Assembly (NCBI GenBank): GCA_033675265.1
Contig: JAUJYZ010001379.1
Coordinates: 308,501 to 372,500 of the forward strand
Length of the DNA: 64,000 bases
Direction of reading: 5' to 3'
DNA from: Actinostola sp. cb2023
Lineage: Eukaryota > Cnidaria > Anthozoa > Actiniaria > Actinostolidae
The notes under the pieces are model-generated. The model searched no databases. It was not told where the DNA came from and saw only the letters and a program-made list of their open reading frames with translations. The position numbers and the translations under genes are program-made. Each line of letters begins with the position of its first letter. Position 1 is the first letter of the stretch. Shown one piece after another: positions 11,171 through 25,374 of the stretch.

Positions 11171-12081
11171 AAAGAAGGGGAAAGAATTTAGCATATAACA
11201 TTCATGGTATAAAGTGGAAGCTATGGTAATCAGGCATAGTGAAAATTAAAGAAGGAAATACTATACTTTATAACTCAAATAGTTTCGGTTGTGATACTAC
11301 AACCTTATGAAAACTAGATGTTCTGAAGTGGCTATGCAAGTTTCGTATTATTTATTCAGTATTATAAGTGAACTGGCTGCGTTCAAGTTTCGTAGTTCAG
11401 TGATGACTGAATCATCCACCAGCTCATAAGATTAGAAACTTGTTAAGGAATATTTGAATTATGATCCGTGTACTTATACTCTATAAATGTTTAATAACCG
11501 AGACAAATTCGCCTCATATTGCACAACTAATCAGTCATCACTTTCAGTTTGAGCACATACATGTACTGGTACGTACTGGTAAGTATAGGCGTGGCATTCG
11601 AAGAGAACTTGTCATTTTCCAGCAGAAGCCAGGGGCGGATACAGGGGGGTGGATTGGGTGGCTAGCCACCCCCCTCTAGAGGTTTAACTGATAGAAAATA
11701 TGAATTAGAAGTACAGTGCGGAACCCGGCCTAACGGACAGCCGGTTAATACGGACACCCGGTTATTACAGACATGTCCATGTTGTTCGACTCTGTCCCGG
11801 CTGAATCGAAACTCAAACAAATGCCTATAAAATATACCTGTTTATTACGGACACCCGGTTAATACGGACACTGCGTCTCGTCCCGATGGTGTCCGTATTA
11901 ACCGGGTTCCACTGTATTGTAAGTGTTCTAACACTCCCTTTCATGTTTCGCGTTATTACACGGTTTAGGAGAAACCGGTTGTAAACCAGCCTTGGTCAGA
12001 GCAGAGCGTGTGTCAACCATCTATTAAGGCAAACTGTGGGTCTTTAAAGTTTATGATTTTGGTTCATCGTTTCTTCACTAG
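11171..12081. other. Intergenic / possible missing 5' part of the first EGF-TSP1-discoidin copy
   Basis: I looked here for a PAN/apple or signal-peptide exon matching the second paralogue and found none. It contains the pogo-like MITE 11714-11914; the rest is unremarkable. Confidence 0.5.
11714..11914. mobile_element. pogo/Tigger-type MITE
   Basis: About 201 bp. The left end is CAGTGCGGAACCCGG and the right end CCGGGTTCCACTG, with repeated GGTTAATACGGACACC inside. TA lies on both sides (11712-11713, 11915-11916). Confidence 0.8.
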
Positions 12082-12180
12082 AATCCTTGTTCATCCAACC
12101 CTTGTCCAGCAGGAAGGCTATGCACGCCTGACTTTGCGTGGGACACGTTCAACTGTGAAGGTAATTATAAAACCGCGTCC

Positions 12181-13025
<845 letters not shown>

Positions 13026-13520
13026 GAGAACTGTTATTACAAAATGGGTCTTAGTCAACAAGACCGTTTTGAGAACACAGACTTCATATATCTCGGAGGT
13101 GGGAAACGTTTGCTACACAGGCTACAGAGCCTGCGATCCTTATGATCAGCGTCTTTTAGTATCTTTGTCGCAGATTATAAGGACCGCAGGCTCTGGGAAC
13201 GGGATTGCGTCTATAAATGCAGGAGGTCAGATGAGAAAACTTCAAATTTCACTATGTGTCAGATACCATTGTATCTTAATTCTTTCTTCGCTGCGAGGAT
13301 TTCTTTATATTCAAAGCTTCTCCTTGTCTATATGCTCTAGGTGGTGGTTGGACACAGTGGAGCTCATGGTCTACCTGCATTCTATCATCATGTCCACAAA
13401 CTCGAAAGAGAAGTTGTTCAAACCCAGTACCTCAGAAAAATGGTGTCAATTGTAAAGTATTAGGACTGGAGACGAGGGAGTGTAGAATCAGTGAGACCAA
13501 CACAACAGGTAATAAATAGA

Positions 13521-14040
13521 CATATAACCTTGACCTTACCTGCAGTGACTTGGACCTAGACCTGACCTGCGGTAACCTGGGCCTAGACCTAGACCTGCAG
13601 TGACCTGGGCCTAGACCTAGACCTGGCCTGCAGTGACCTGGGCCTAGACCTGACCTGCAGTAACCTGGGCCTAGACCTAGACCTGCAGTGACCTGGGCCT
13701 AGACCTAGACCTGGTCTGCAGTGACCTGGGCCCAGACCTGACCTGCAGTGACCAGGGCCTAGATCTGACCTGCAGTAACATGGGCCTAGACCTAGACCTG
13801 GCCTGCAGTGACCTGGGCCCAGAACTGGCCTGCAGTGACCTGGGCCCAGACCTGACCTGCAGTGACCTGGGCCTAGATCTGACCTGCAGTAACATGGGCC
13901 TAGACCTAGACCTGGCCTGCAGTGACCTAGGCCCAGAACTGACCTGCAGTGACCTGGGCCTAGACCTGACCTGCAGTGACCTGGGCCTAGACCTGACCTG
14001 CAGTGACCTGGGCCAAGAACTGACCTACGGCAAGGATCGA
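13521..14040. repeat. 27/33-bp minisatellite (CTGCAGTGACCTGGGCCTAG)
   Basis: Units alternate between about 27 and 33 bp because of one or two copies of a CTAGAC hexamer, giving roughly 16 copies. It starts about 20 bp after the TSP1 donor of copy 1. It is GC-rich, unlike the AT-rich satellite that follows. Confidence 0.92.
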
Positions 14041-14103
14041 CCTCGTCATAAACCTGGGCCTAGACCTGACCCAGTGATTAGGCCCATGCGCAACGGATAG
14101 TAC

Positions 14104-17100
14104 TATGGTATAGTAAGGTATAGTATATGGTATAGTATATGGTATAGTAAGGTATAGTATATGGTATAGTATGGTATAGTATGGTATAGTATATGGTATA
14201 GTATATGGTATAGTATATGGTATAGTATATGGTATAGTATATGGAATAGTATGGTATAGTATGGTATAGTATATGGTATAGTATATGGTATAGTATATGA
14301 TATAGTATATGGTATAGTATATGGTATAGTATATGGTATAGTATGGTATAGTATATGGTATAGTATGGTATAGTATATGGTGTAGTATGGTATAGTATAT
14401 GGTATAGTATATGGTATAGTATATGGTATAGTATATGGTATAGTATGGTATAGTATATGGTATAGTATGGTATAGTATATGGTGTAGTATGGTATAGTAT
14501 GGTATAGTATATGGTATAGTATATGGTATAGTATGGTACAGTATATGGTATAGTATGGTATAGTATATGGCATAGTATGGTATAGTATGGTATAGTATAT
14601 GGTATAGTATGGTATAGTATGGTACAGTATATGGTATATTATATGGTATAGTATATGGTATAGTATATGGTATAGTATATGGTATAGTATATGGTATAGT
14701 ATATGGTATAGTATATGGTATAGTATATGGTATAGTATATGGTATAGTATATGGTATAGTATATGGTATAGTATATGGTATAGTATATGGTATAGTATGG
14801 TATAGCATGGTATAGTATATGGTATAGTATATGGTATAGTTTATGGTATAGTATATGGTATAGTATATGGTATAGTATATGGTATATGGTATAGTATATG
14901 GTATAGTATGGTATAGTATATGGTATAGTATGGTATAGTATATGGTATAGTATATGGTATAGTATATGGTATATAGTATATAGTATAGTATATGGTATAG
15001 TATATGGTATAGTATATGGTATAGCATGGTATAGTATATGGTATATAGTATATGGTATAGTATATGGTATAGTATGGTACAGTATATGGTATAGTATGGT
15101 ATAGTATATGGTATAGTATGGTATAGTATGGTATAGTATATGGTTTAGTATGGTATAGTATGGTACAGTATATGGTATATTATATGGTATAGTATATGGT
15201 ATAGTATATGGTATAGTATATGGTATAGTATTATGGTATAGTATATGGTATAGTATATGGTATAGTATATGGTGTAGTATGGTATAGTATGGTATAGTAT
15301 ATGGTATAGTATATGGTATAGTATGGTACAGTATATGGTATAGTATGGTATAGTATATGGTATAGTATGGTATAGTATGGTATGGTATAGTATATGGTAT
15401 AGTATGGTATAGTATGGTACAGTATATGGTATATTATATGGTATAGTATATGGTATAGTATATGGTATAGTAAATGGTATAGTATATGGTATAGTATATG
15501 GTATAGTATATGGTATAGTATATGGTATAGTATATGGTATAGTATATGGTATAGTATGGTATAGTATGGTATAGTATATGGTATAGTATATGGTATAGTT
15601 TATGGTATAGTATATGGTATAGTATATGGTATAGTATATGGTATAGTATATGGTATAGTATGGTATAGTATATGGTATAGTATGGTATAGTATATGGTAT
15701 AGTATATGGTATAGTATATGGTATAGTATGGTACAGTATATGGTATAGTATGGTATAGTATATGGTATAGTATGGTATAGTATGGTATAGTATATGGTAT
15801 AGTATGGTATAGTATATGGTATAGTATGGTATAGTATATGGTATAGTATATGGTATAGTATATGGTATAGTATGGTACAGTATATGGTATAGTATGGTAT
15901 AGTATATGGTATAGTATGGTATAGTATGGTATAGTATATGGTATAGTATGGTATAGTATATGGTATAGTATATGGTATAGTATGGTATAGTATATGGTAT
16001 AGTATGGTATAGTATATGGTATAGTATATGGTATAGTATATGGTATAGTATGGTACAGTATATGGTATAGTATGGTATAGTATATGGTATAGTATATGGT
16101 ATAGTATGGTATAGTATGGTATAGTTTATGGTATAGTATATGGTATAGTATATGGTATAGTATATAGTATAGTATATGGTATAGTATATGGTATAGTATA
16201 TGGTATAGCATGGCATAGTATATGGTATAGTATATGGTATAGTATATGGTATAGTATATGGTATAGTATATGGTATAGTATATGGCATAGTATATGGCAT
16301 AGTATATGGTATAGTAGTATATGGTATAGTATGGTATAGTATGGTATAGTATATGGTATAGTATATGGTATAGTTTATGGTATAGTATATGGTATAGTAT
16401 ATGGTATAGTATATGGTATAGTATATGGTATAGTATGGTATATTATATGGTATAGTATGGTATAGTATATGGTATAGTATATGGTATAGTATATGGTATA
16501 TAGTATATAGTATAGTATATGGTATAGTATATGGTATAGTATATGGTATAGCATGGTATAGTATATGGTATAGTATGGTATAGTATGGTATAGTATATGG
16601 TATAGTATATGGTATAGTATATGGTATAGTATATGGTATAGTATATGGTATAGTATGGTATAGTATATGGTATAGTATGGTATAGTATATGGTGTAGTAT
16701 GGTATAGTATGGTATAGTATATGGTATAGTATATGGTATAGTATGGTACAGTATATGGTATAGTATGGTATAGTATATGGTATAGTATGGTATAGTATGG
16801 TATAGTATGGTACAGTATATGGTATAGTATGTGGTATAGTATATGGTATAGTATATGGTACAGTATATGGTATAGTATATGGTATAGTATATGGTATAGT
16901 ATATGGTATAGTATATGGTATAGTATATGGTGTAGTATGGTATAGTATGGTATAGTATATGGTATAGTATATGGTATAGTATGGTACAGTATATGGTATA
17001 GTATGGTATAGTATATGGTATAGTATGGTATAGTATGGTATAGTATATGGTATAGTATGGTATAGTATGGTACAGTATATGGTATATTATATGGTATAGT

Positions 17101-20100
17101 ATATGGTATAGTATATGGTATAGTAAATGGTATAGTATATGGTATAGTATATGGTATAGCATATGGTATAGTATATGGTATAGTATGGTATAGTATATGG
17201 TATAGTATGGTATAGTATATGGTGTAGTATGGTATAGTATGGTATAGTATATGGTATAGTATATGGTATAGTATGGTACAGTATATGGTATAGTATGGTA
17301 TAGTATATGGTATAGTATGGTATTAAGTATGGTATAGTATGGTATAGTATGGTACAGTATATATGGTATAGTATATGGTATAGTATATGGTATAGTATAT
17401 GGTATAGTATATGGTACAGTATATGGTATAGTATATGGTATAGTATATGGTATAGTATATGGTATAGTATATGGTATAGTATATGGTACAGTATATGGTA
17501 TAGTATATGGTATAGTATATGGTATAGTATATGGTATAGTATATGGTATAGTATATGGTGTAGTATGGTATAGTATGGTATAGTATATGGTATAGTATGG
17601 TATAGTATATGGTATAGTATGGTATAGTATATGGTATAGTATATGGTATAGTATATGGTATATAGTATATAGTATATGGTACAGTATATGGTATAGCATG
17701 GTATAGTATATGGTATAGTATGGTATAGTATGGTATAGTATATGGTATAGTATATGGCATAGTATATGGTATAGTATATGGTATAGTATATGGTATAGTA
17801 TGGTATAGTATATGGTATAGTATGGTATAGTATATGGTGTAGTATGGTATAGTATGGTATAGTATATGGTATAGTATATGGTATAGTATGGTACAGTATA
17901 TGGTATAGTATGGTATAGTATATGGTATAGTATATGGTATAGTATATGGTATAGTATGGTATAGTATATGGTATAGTATGGTATAGTATGGTATAGTATA
18001 TGGTATAGTATGGTATAGTATGGTACAGTATATGGTATAGTATATGGTATAGTATATGGTATAGTATATGGTATAGTATATGGTACAGTATATGGTATAG
18101 TATATGGTTTAGTATATGATATAGTATATGGTATAGTATATGGTATAGTATATGGTATAGTATATGGTATAGTATGGTATAGTATATGGTATATTATATG
18201 GTATAGTATATGGTATAGTATATGGTATAGTATATGGTATAGTATGGTATAGTATGGTATGGTATAGTATATGGTATAGTATGGTATAGTATGGTACAGT
18301 ATATGGTATATTATATGGTATAGTATATGGTATAGTATATGGTATAGTATATGGTATAGTATATGGTATAGTATATGGTATAGTATGGTATAGTATGGTA
18401 TAGTATATGGTATAGTATATGGTATAGTATATGGTATAGTATGGTATAGTATATGGTATAGTATATGGTGTAGTATGGTATAGTATGGTATAGTATGGTA
18501 CAGTATATGGTATATTATATGGTATAGTATGGTATAGTATGGTATAGTATATGGTATAGTATATGGTATAGTATATGGTATAGTATATGGTATAGTATGG
18601 TATAGTATATGGTATATTATATGGTATAGTATATGGTATAGCATATGGTATAGTATATGGTATAGTATGGTATAGTATGGTATAGTATATGGTATAGTAT
18701 GGTATAGTATGGTACAGTATATGGTATATTATATGGTATAGTATATGGTATAGTATATGGTATAGTATATGGTATAGTATATGGTATAGTATATGGTATA
18801 GTATATGGTATAGTATATGGTATAGTATATGGTATAGTATGGTATAGTATGGTATAGTATATGGTATAGTATATGGTATAGTTTATGGTATAGTATATGG
18901 TATAGTATATGGTATAGTATATGGTATAGTATATGGTATAGTATGGTATAGTATATGGTATAGTATGGTATAGTATATGGTATAGTATATGGTATATAGT
19001 ATATAGTATAGTATATGGTATAGTATATGGTATAGTATATGGTATAGCATGGTATAGTATATGGTATAGTATGGTATAGTATATGGTATAGTATATGGTA
19101 TAGTATATGGTATAGTATATGGTATATAGTGGTATGGTATAGTATGGTATAGTATATGGTATAGTATGGTATAGTATATGGTGTAGTATGGTATAGTATG
19201 GTATAGTATATGGTACAGTATATGGTATGGAATGGTATAGTATATGGTATAGTATGGTATAGTATGGTATAGTATATGGTATAGTATGGTATAGTATGGT
19301 ACAGTATATGGTATAGTATATGGTATAGTATATGGTATAGTATATGGTATAGTATATGGTACAGTATATGGTATAGTATATGGTATAGTATATGGTATAG
19401 TATATGGTATAGTATATGGTATAGTATATGGTATAGTATGGTATAGTATATGGTATATTATATGGTATAGTTAATATGGTATAGTATATGGTATAGTATA
19501 TGGTATAGTATATGGTACAGTATATGGTATAGTATATGGTATAGTATGGTACAGTATATGGTATAGTATATGGTATAGTATATGGTATAGTATATGGTAT
19601 AGTATATGGTATAGTATATGGTACAGTATATGGTATAGTATATGGTATAGTATATGGTATAGTATATGGTATAGTATATGGTATAGTATATGGTATGGTA
19701 TGGTATAGTATATGGTATAGTATATGGTATAGTATGGTATAGTATGGTATAGTATGGTATAGTATATGGTATAGTATGGTATAGTATATGGTATAGTATG
19801 GTATAGTATGGTATAGTATATGGTATAGTATATGGTATAGTATGGTATAGTATATGGTATAGTATGGTATAGTATATGGTATAGTATATGGTATAGTATA
19901 TGGTATAGTATATGGTATAGTATGGTATAGTATGGTATAGTATATGGTATAGTATATGGTATAGTATATGGTATAGTATATGGTATAGTATGGTATAGTA
20001 TATGGTATAGTATATGGTATAGTATATGGTATAGTATATGGTATAGTATATGGTATAGTATATGGTATAGTATGGTATAGTATATGGTATAGTATATGGT

Positions 20101-20132
20101 ATAGTATGGTATAGTATGGTATAGTATATGGC
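14104..20132. repeat. ~6-kb satellite of 10- and 12-bp units (TATGGTATAGTA / TATGGTATAG)
   Basis: An almost pure array of ATGGTATAGT (10 bp) and ATATGGTATAGT (12 bp) units in irregular order, with scattered variants (GGTACAG, GGTGTAG, GGTATATTA). Longer blocks recur, suggesting higher-order duplication. It occupies the TSP1-to-discoidin intron of copy 1, ending 56 bp before the discoidin exon. The minus strand reads as one long YTIPYTI frame, an artefact of a repeat with no stop codon in that frame. Confidence 0.98.
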
Positions 20133-20188
20133 ATACATATGTACTTTAGGCTTACACTGTGTACTAATCCTTTACAATGTATCTTCAG

Positions 20189-20516
20189 CATGCCAGAAGC
20201 CACTAGGAATGGAAAACAGACGTACATTGTATAGCCGACTCTCAGATTACATCATCGTCGAATTATAATGAATGGCACCATTCAACAGCAGAATAATAAG
20301 AACATAGTATCGATTACTGCGGACGCATGGTGTCCACGTAATCAACGTGTCGGGCATTATATCCAGGTTGATCTCCTTAATACTTCGTTAATTACCAAAG
20401 TAGCTACACAAGGGAGGCGTGGTCAAGTTAAGTGGGTGACAAAGTACAGCCTGTCCTACAGTAGTGACAGCAGAACCTGGGTTAACTACAGGGAAGGCTG
20501 CGGCGACTCCGTGAAG
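20189..20516 (+). pseudogene. F5/8C discoidin N-terminal exon of copy 1, frameshifted
   Basis: Acceptor ATCTTCAG, donor AAG|GTCAGT. The reading begins CQKPLGMENR, shifts to IADSQITSSSNYNEWHHSTA, then to SITADAWCPRNQRVGHYIQV and a WVTKYSLSYSSDSRTWVNY tail. All are standard discoidin-domain segments but lie in three frames. The donor GTCAGT is the first unit of a (GTCA)n array. Confidence 0.85.
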
Positions 20517-20763
<247 letters not shown>

Positions 20764-20895
20764 TGTCATAAATGTCATGTAATTATCTGTAATTATCTAC
20801 GTCACAGTGCGCGCGAGCGCAGTGTATGTACGAGTCCTTCTAATAAACATCATGAACTAGGACCTCAAATCTCTCGTGTTACACTAACCGTGACA
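20764..20895 (+). repeat. BEL/Pao 5' LTR
   Basis: 132 bp, TGTCATAAATG...CCGTGACA. It is directly abutted by inverted protease-coding sequence, with no recognisable primer-binding site. Confidence 0.93.
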
Positions 20896-21660
20896 CTGTG
20901 GTCCTTTGCAATCCCGTGTCGAAGAGGATGCGTGCTTGTAGCTCTCGCACTCCATCGCCGGTTGCTTTTGCCGTAGCTGTTTGCATCAGGATTTCGCCTT
21001 TTGGATGAGATGCGGCCTGTGTTGCTCCCATGTGTGTTTTCTTGCCTTCTGAGCTAGGCTTATCGTTCTGGTCTGCGTTCTCATATCTTGCGTTTGATGC
21101 ATGTTGGGACGTTGTTTCGTTTGAGGTATCTTGTAATGTTTCGTCGCAGATTGATGTGTGGTGTTTCTTTTTACACTTCATGCACCGCCCCTTGGAGAAG
21201 CATTTCGCTCTTATGTGATTGACGCCCAGGCAGTTGAAGCATCGTTGTTGTCGCTGAAGTGATTGGTATCGTTCCTGTATGGTTATGACTTTGTTACATT
21301 TGTCTGAACGGTGGTTGCCGTCGCAAAACGTGCAGTTTCGTGGTTTAATGCGTGGTTTAGGGTTTTGCGATCGTTGTTGAGTTCTAGATAACATTGCTCC
21401 TGCCGTTGGTACTAGTGGTTCTTCTTCGTGTGCTTTGTGGTCGTTCATTGATGATAGATGGCCCTTTTCCTTGGTTTCGATTTCTTTTCGGAGCGTGGTT
21501 CGCAACTTGTCGAGTGACTTGTCTGCCGATTGATCCGCTCGGAATATCGCGCAGCGTATATAGATTCCGGTAGTTTCTTCAGGAGTATTGGGATTAGAAG
21601 GCTGCCGTATGAGTCGGTTGTTACGCCGAGAGCTTCTAAACCGCGAATGTTTGCTTGACA
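20896..21660 (-). pseudogene. BEL/Pao gag (C-terminal half) and protease start, inverted
   Basis: On the minus strand this shows a BEL/Pao gag segment (IRGLEALGVTTDSYGS), then two to three zinc-knuckle-like Cys/His motifs (CTFCDGNHRSDKC, CFNCLGVNHIRAKC, CMKCKKKHHTSIC). It ends in the aspartic-protease motif LFDTG just before the LTR. One frameshift lies near 21555. It runs opposite to pol and both LTRs, so it was inverted after or during integration. Confidence 0.88.
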
Positions 21661-24406
21661 TAAAGCAGAAAAATACATGGATAGCCAAGGATCTCATAGA
21701 CTCCATGTATATGGACAATGTAGTAACGGGCGCAGATTGCGAAGAAAAAGCTATAGAATACTACACACTGTCACGAAACTACTTACAGCAAGCAGGGATG
21801 AACTTACGCCAATGGGTATCTAACTCGTCAAGCCTCAACACAAAAGCAGGTGAAGACAACACTGCAGCAAGCCCAACAGTAAAAGTACTTGGACTTACAT
21901 GGGAAGCAAAATCAGATACACTATCGCTTTCAGTCGAAACGATGATCAAAGAAATCCGAGTAATAGACCGTATCACCAAACGAATCGTGCTAAGCTAGTA
22001 TCGCATCGAAACTATTCGACCCTTTGGGGTACGTCGAACCAGTTACCGTTAAAGCAAAGATAATGATACAAGAGTTGTGGAAGCAAAACATCACCTGGGA
22101 TCAGGAACTCACGAACGACTGCAAACAACAGTGGTTAAAATGGCTTCACGACATCGAAAACCTGAAATCACTTCAGATACCCAGACGATACTTCAATAAT
22201 GATGTCACCAATAAGCAACTCCACATATTCTGCGACAGCAGCCAACAAGCCTACGGAGCAGTAGCCTACCTGAGAGGAACATCAGGAAATAAAGTGTATA
22301 CATGCCTGCTAATGGCTAAAACAAGAGTCGCACCTGTCAAGTCACAGACACTTCCTCGATTGGAGCTACTAGCTAGCAGCACTCGTAGGAGCAAACCTAT
22401 CAGCATACCTCGTAAAAACACTACAGCTCGAGAAGGAATGCGAAATTACCTACTGGAGTGATTCACAAATAGTATTGTCATGGCTGTCGTCGAACAAGAA
22501 ACTACAACAATTCGTCCACACTCGAATATGCAAGATAAAAGAAATCACAGCATCACACACTTGGAGATTTTGTCCAACATCGACAAATCCCGCTGACTTG
22601 TTGACTCGCGGATTAAACACAGCGACCTTTCATCAGAACAAAACTCTATGGTTTAAAGGACCTTCGTGGCTTATAACGCCAGAGGAACAATGGCCAAACA
22701 TTCAAACACTAAACCTTCTGACAGACGTTGAATGCGCACAAATGGGAATCGCAACTGGCAAATCGGAGAGAATCCCAAGCATACTAAATTTGATTGACAT
22801 AACGAGATACAGCACCTTAAACAGCGCAATCAGAGCGACAGCTATACTTCTCCACTGCGTAAGCATTTGGAAACAAAGAAAAGAAAAACCGACTTTCACA
22901 AACGAAACCATGCTAGAAGCTCGAGGTATGCTGTTAAAAGACACGCAAAGAAGACGTTACGAGCAGGAAATACTCTTCCTGAAGAAGAACACAAATCGAA
23001 GCAACCCGCAATCATACAGCAACTAAGACTCTACCTCGACGAAAAGGATCTACTCCGTTGTCGTGGAAGGCTACAATACACAGAGCTACCTCACGATACA
23101 AAGTTCCCAATCCTGCTACCCAAAGACAACTACCTTACTACACTGATTATCCGAAACATGCACGTGATGGTCATGCACGGCGGAGTACGTGAAACATTGA
23201 CGCAGATAAGGCAAACATTTTGGATACCGCAGGGTAGACAACTTGTTAAAAGAATCATTTCAAAGTGCGTCACGTGCCGAAGACATGAAGGACCACCCCT
23301 TCGTTCAGTGCCAACACCACCATTACCGAAAGAAAGAGTTGCGCAATCACAAGCTTTTCAATGCACGGGCATTGACTACGCAGTTCCTCTGTACGTACGT
23401 AACAAAGACCAGACATCAAGCAAAGTATATATATGTCTGTTTACCTGTGCTGCCATTCGGGCACTACACCTCGAAATCGTCGAGGCAGGATCAAACAACA
23501 GAGGCGTTCCTCAGAGCATTCAGACGCTTCATAAGCAGACGAGGCGTCCCAGAAATCATCATTTCTGACAACGCCCAAACGTTTAAAGCTGGAGCGCAAG
23601 AATTTGAAACATTAAAGAATAAAATCCTCGCAACTTCCGCATCACAACGGTTCCTCGCCAACAATGGCATCGCCTGGAAGTTCATAACAGCACGAGCTCC
23701 GTGGTGGGGAGGGTTTTATGAAAGACTGGTTGGAATGACCAAGAGATGTCTAAAGAAGACCATTGGAAAAGCTTCCTTAAACGTCATCGAACTCTACACA
23801 GTTCTCACCGAAGTAGAGGCAGTACTGAACAGCCGACCCTTGACTTACCCTTACGTGGAAATAAATGACGATCCTCCTCTTACCCCATCACATTTTCTAT
23901 GCGGTCACCGACTTCTAACGCTACCAGACTCTAACGGTCAGGGAAGGGAAATCGATCCAGAATACAATCCATCTGAAACTTCAACTAAAGACCTCAACAA
24001 GAGAGCCAAGTATCACGAACACGTCATCCAAGCCTTTTGGCGTCGATGGCAGGAAGAATATCTGACTGGCCTGCGTGAGCAGCACAGCAATCTACAGCGA
24101 TCTCCTGGCAACGCAGCTACAGTTAACATAGGAGACGTGGTACTGATCCATGACAGTACGCCACGTAGCCAGTGGAGAATGGGTGTCGTTACAAAACTGC
24201 ACACCGGAATAGATGGAAATATCAGATCTGTATCACTAAGAGTTGGTTCTAGAAGGGAACTATCAAGACCAATCGAGAAGCTCTACCCACTGGAAATACA
24301 AGATGGAAGTAGCGAAGATGACGTAACAAGAGCGGAAGAACATAGCCGTCCCGTTAGACTCGCTGCCACCAAGGCAAAACAGAGAATAAAGGAACAATCA
24401 CAGTGA
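21640..24406 (+). pseudogene. BEL/Pao pol remnant: RT C-terminus, RNase H, integrase, with frameshifts
   Basis: The order seen is RT palm end with YMDN at the catalytic YxDD position (about 21707), RNase H with FCDSSQQAYGA (about 22230) and WSDSQ (about 22456), integrase HHCC zinc region (CVTCRRH near 23268), a D,D(35)E core with ISDNAQTFK and WWGGFYERL, and a C-terminal chromo/DUF5641-like region ending at TGA 24404-24406. Frame breaks lie near 21998, 22372, 23000 and 23490. It is a typical BEL/Pao layout but not translatable as one protein. Confidence 0.9.
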
Positions 24407-24481
24407 ACATTTAGTTTTATGGTTACACTATCCTACTCGTGTCTTTAAGTTGTATCGTATAATCGTGCCGGCCCGGGAGAG

Positions 24482-24613
24482 TGTCATAAATGTCATGTAA
24501 TTATCTGTAATTATCTACGTCACAGTGCGCGCGAGCGCAGTGTATGTACGAGTCCTTCTAATAAACATCATGAACTAGGACCTCAAATCTCTCGTGTTAC
24601 ACTAACCGTGACA
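24482..24613 (+). repeat. BEL/Pao 3' LTR
   Basis: Same 132-bp sequence as the 5' LTR, no differences seen by eye. Confidence 0.93.
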
Positions 24614-24962
<349 letters not shown>

Positions 24963-24989
24963 TGAAGTAAACTCGCGCGTTTACCTTAC

Positions 24990-25129
24990 ATAAAACACAG
25001 GAAACCCAACAAATACGTATTCCGCGCGCGCTCTACCACAGGAAACCCATCAAAAAGAGGCGCGCCTACAAAAGTAAGTTTATATATTATAATTAACCTC
25101 AGAAGAAATGGTTGGGCTGCCTGTGGTAA
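24990..25129. repeat. Degraded copy of the CACAGGCAGCCCAACC-ended MITE
   Basis: It contains CACAGGAAACCCAAC, GCGCGCGC, then AGAAATGGTTGGGCTGCCTGTG at the right end, the same terminus as the complete copy 32522-32853. Confidence 0.6.
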
Positions 25130-25189
25130 TACAGATAGACATATCACGTGGTACACATATGTTCGCCTATTTTATTTTTATATACACAG

Positions 25190-25345
25190 ATATTCCCAGG
25201 CAATAAAGACTGTGATACCATTGTGACTAACAAGCTTCAAGTACCAATCAAGGCTCGCGATCGCTACAATCGACTGATTATTCGAGCGTTTGTTAATCAT
25301 CCATGTTTGAGGATGGAGCTGTATGGGTGCACAGCCGTACCATGA
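25190..25345 (+). CDS. F5/8C discoidin C-terminal exon of copy 1
   Basis: After acceptor TACACAG the exon reads IFPGNKDCDTIVTNKL, ending RMELYGC plus four residues and TGA. This is the usual discoidin domain end. It is intact here, in phase with exon 20189-20516. Expression is uncertain because the partner exon is broken. Confidence 0.85.
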   Translation: MFPGNKDCDTIVTNKLQVPIKARDRYNRLIIRAFVNHPCLRMELYGCTAVP

Positions 25346-25374
25346 ACTAATCAAGTCTCGCTACATTTCACTAC

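Larger units (their letters stand above)
20764..24613 (+). mobile_element. BEL/Pao LTR retrotransposon with inverted gag-protease segment and internal deletion
   Basis: Two 132-bp LTRs (20764-20895, 24482-24613) look identical by eye. They start TGTCA, end TGACA, and carry AATAAA. GTTAG flanks both sides, a possible 5-bp target duplication, though the site is a GTTA repeat. Between them, 20896 to about 21655 carries gag and the protease start on the minus strand, and about 21640-24406 carries the rest of pol on the plus strand. The start of gag and the stretch from protease to the middle of reverse transcriptase are missing. A purine run GGGAGAG precedes the 3' LTR (polypurine tract). Gag and pol both contain extra frameshifts, so the copy is defective and would need proteins in trans. 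Confidence 0.92.

Noticed and set aside
10208..11229. LPSF- and KEGR-rich open frames on both strands
   Set aside because: Translation of the polypurine satellite. The same applies to the frames at 2093-2522, 28877-29182 and 59615-59966.
14103..20227. Very long minus-strand open frames (up to 733 codons) of YTIPYTI/LYHILYH
   Set aside because: Pure consequence of the TATGGTATAGTA satellite; no complexity, start context, or splice support.
21588..21998. Start of an independent plus-strand gene at 21588
   Set aside because: The first residues are antisense of the inverted gag; the rest is the BEL/Pao RT C-terminus.
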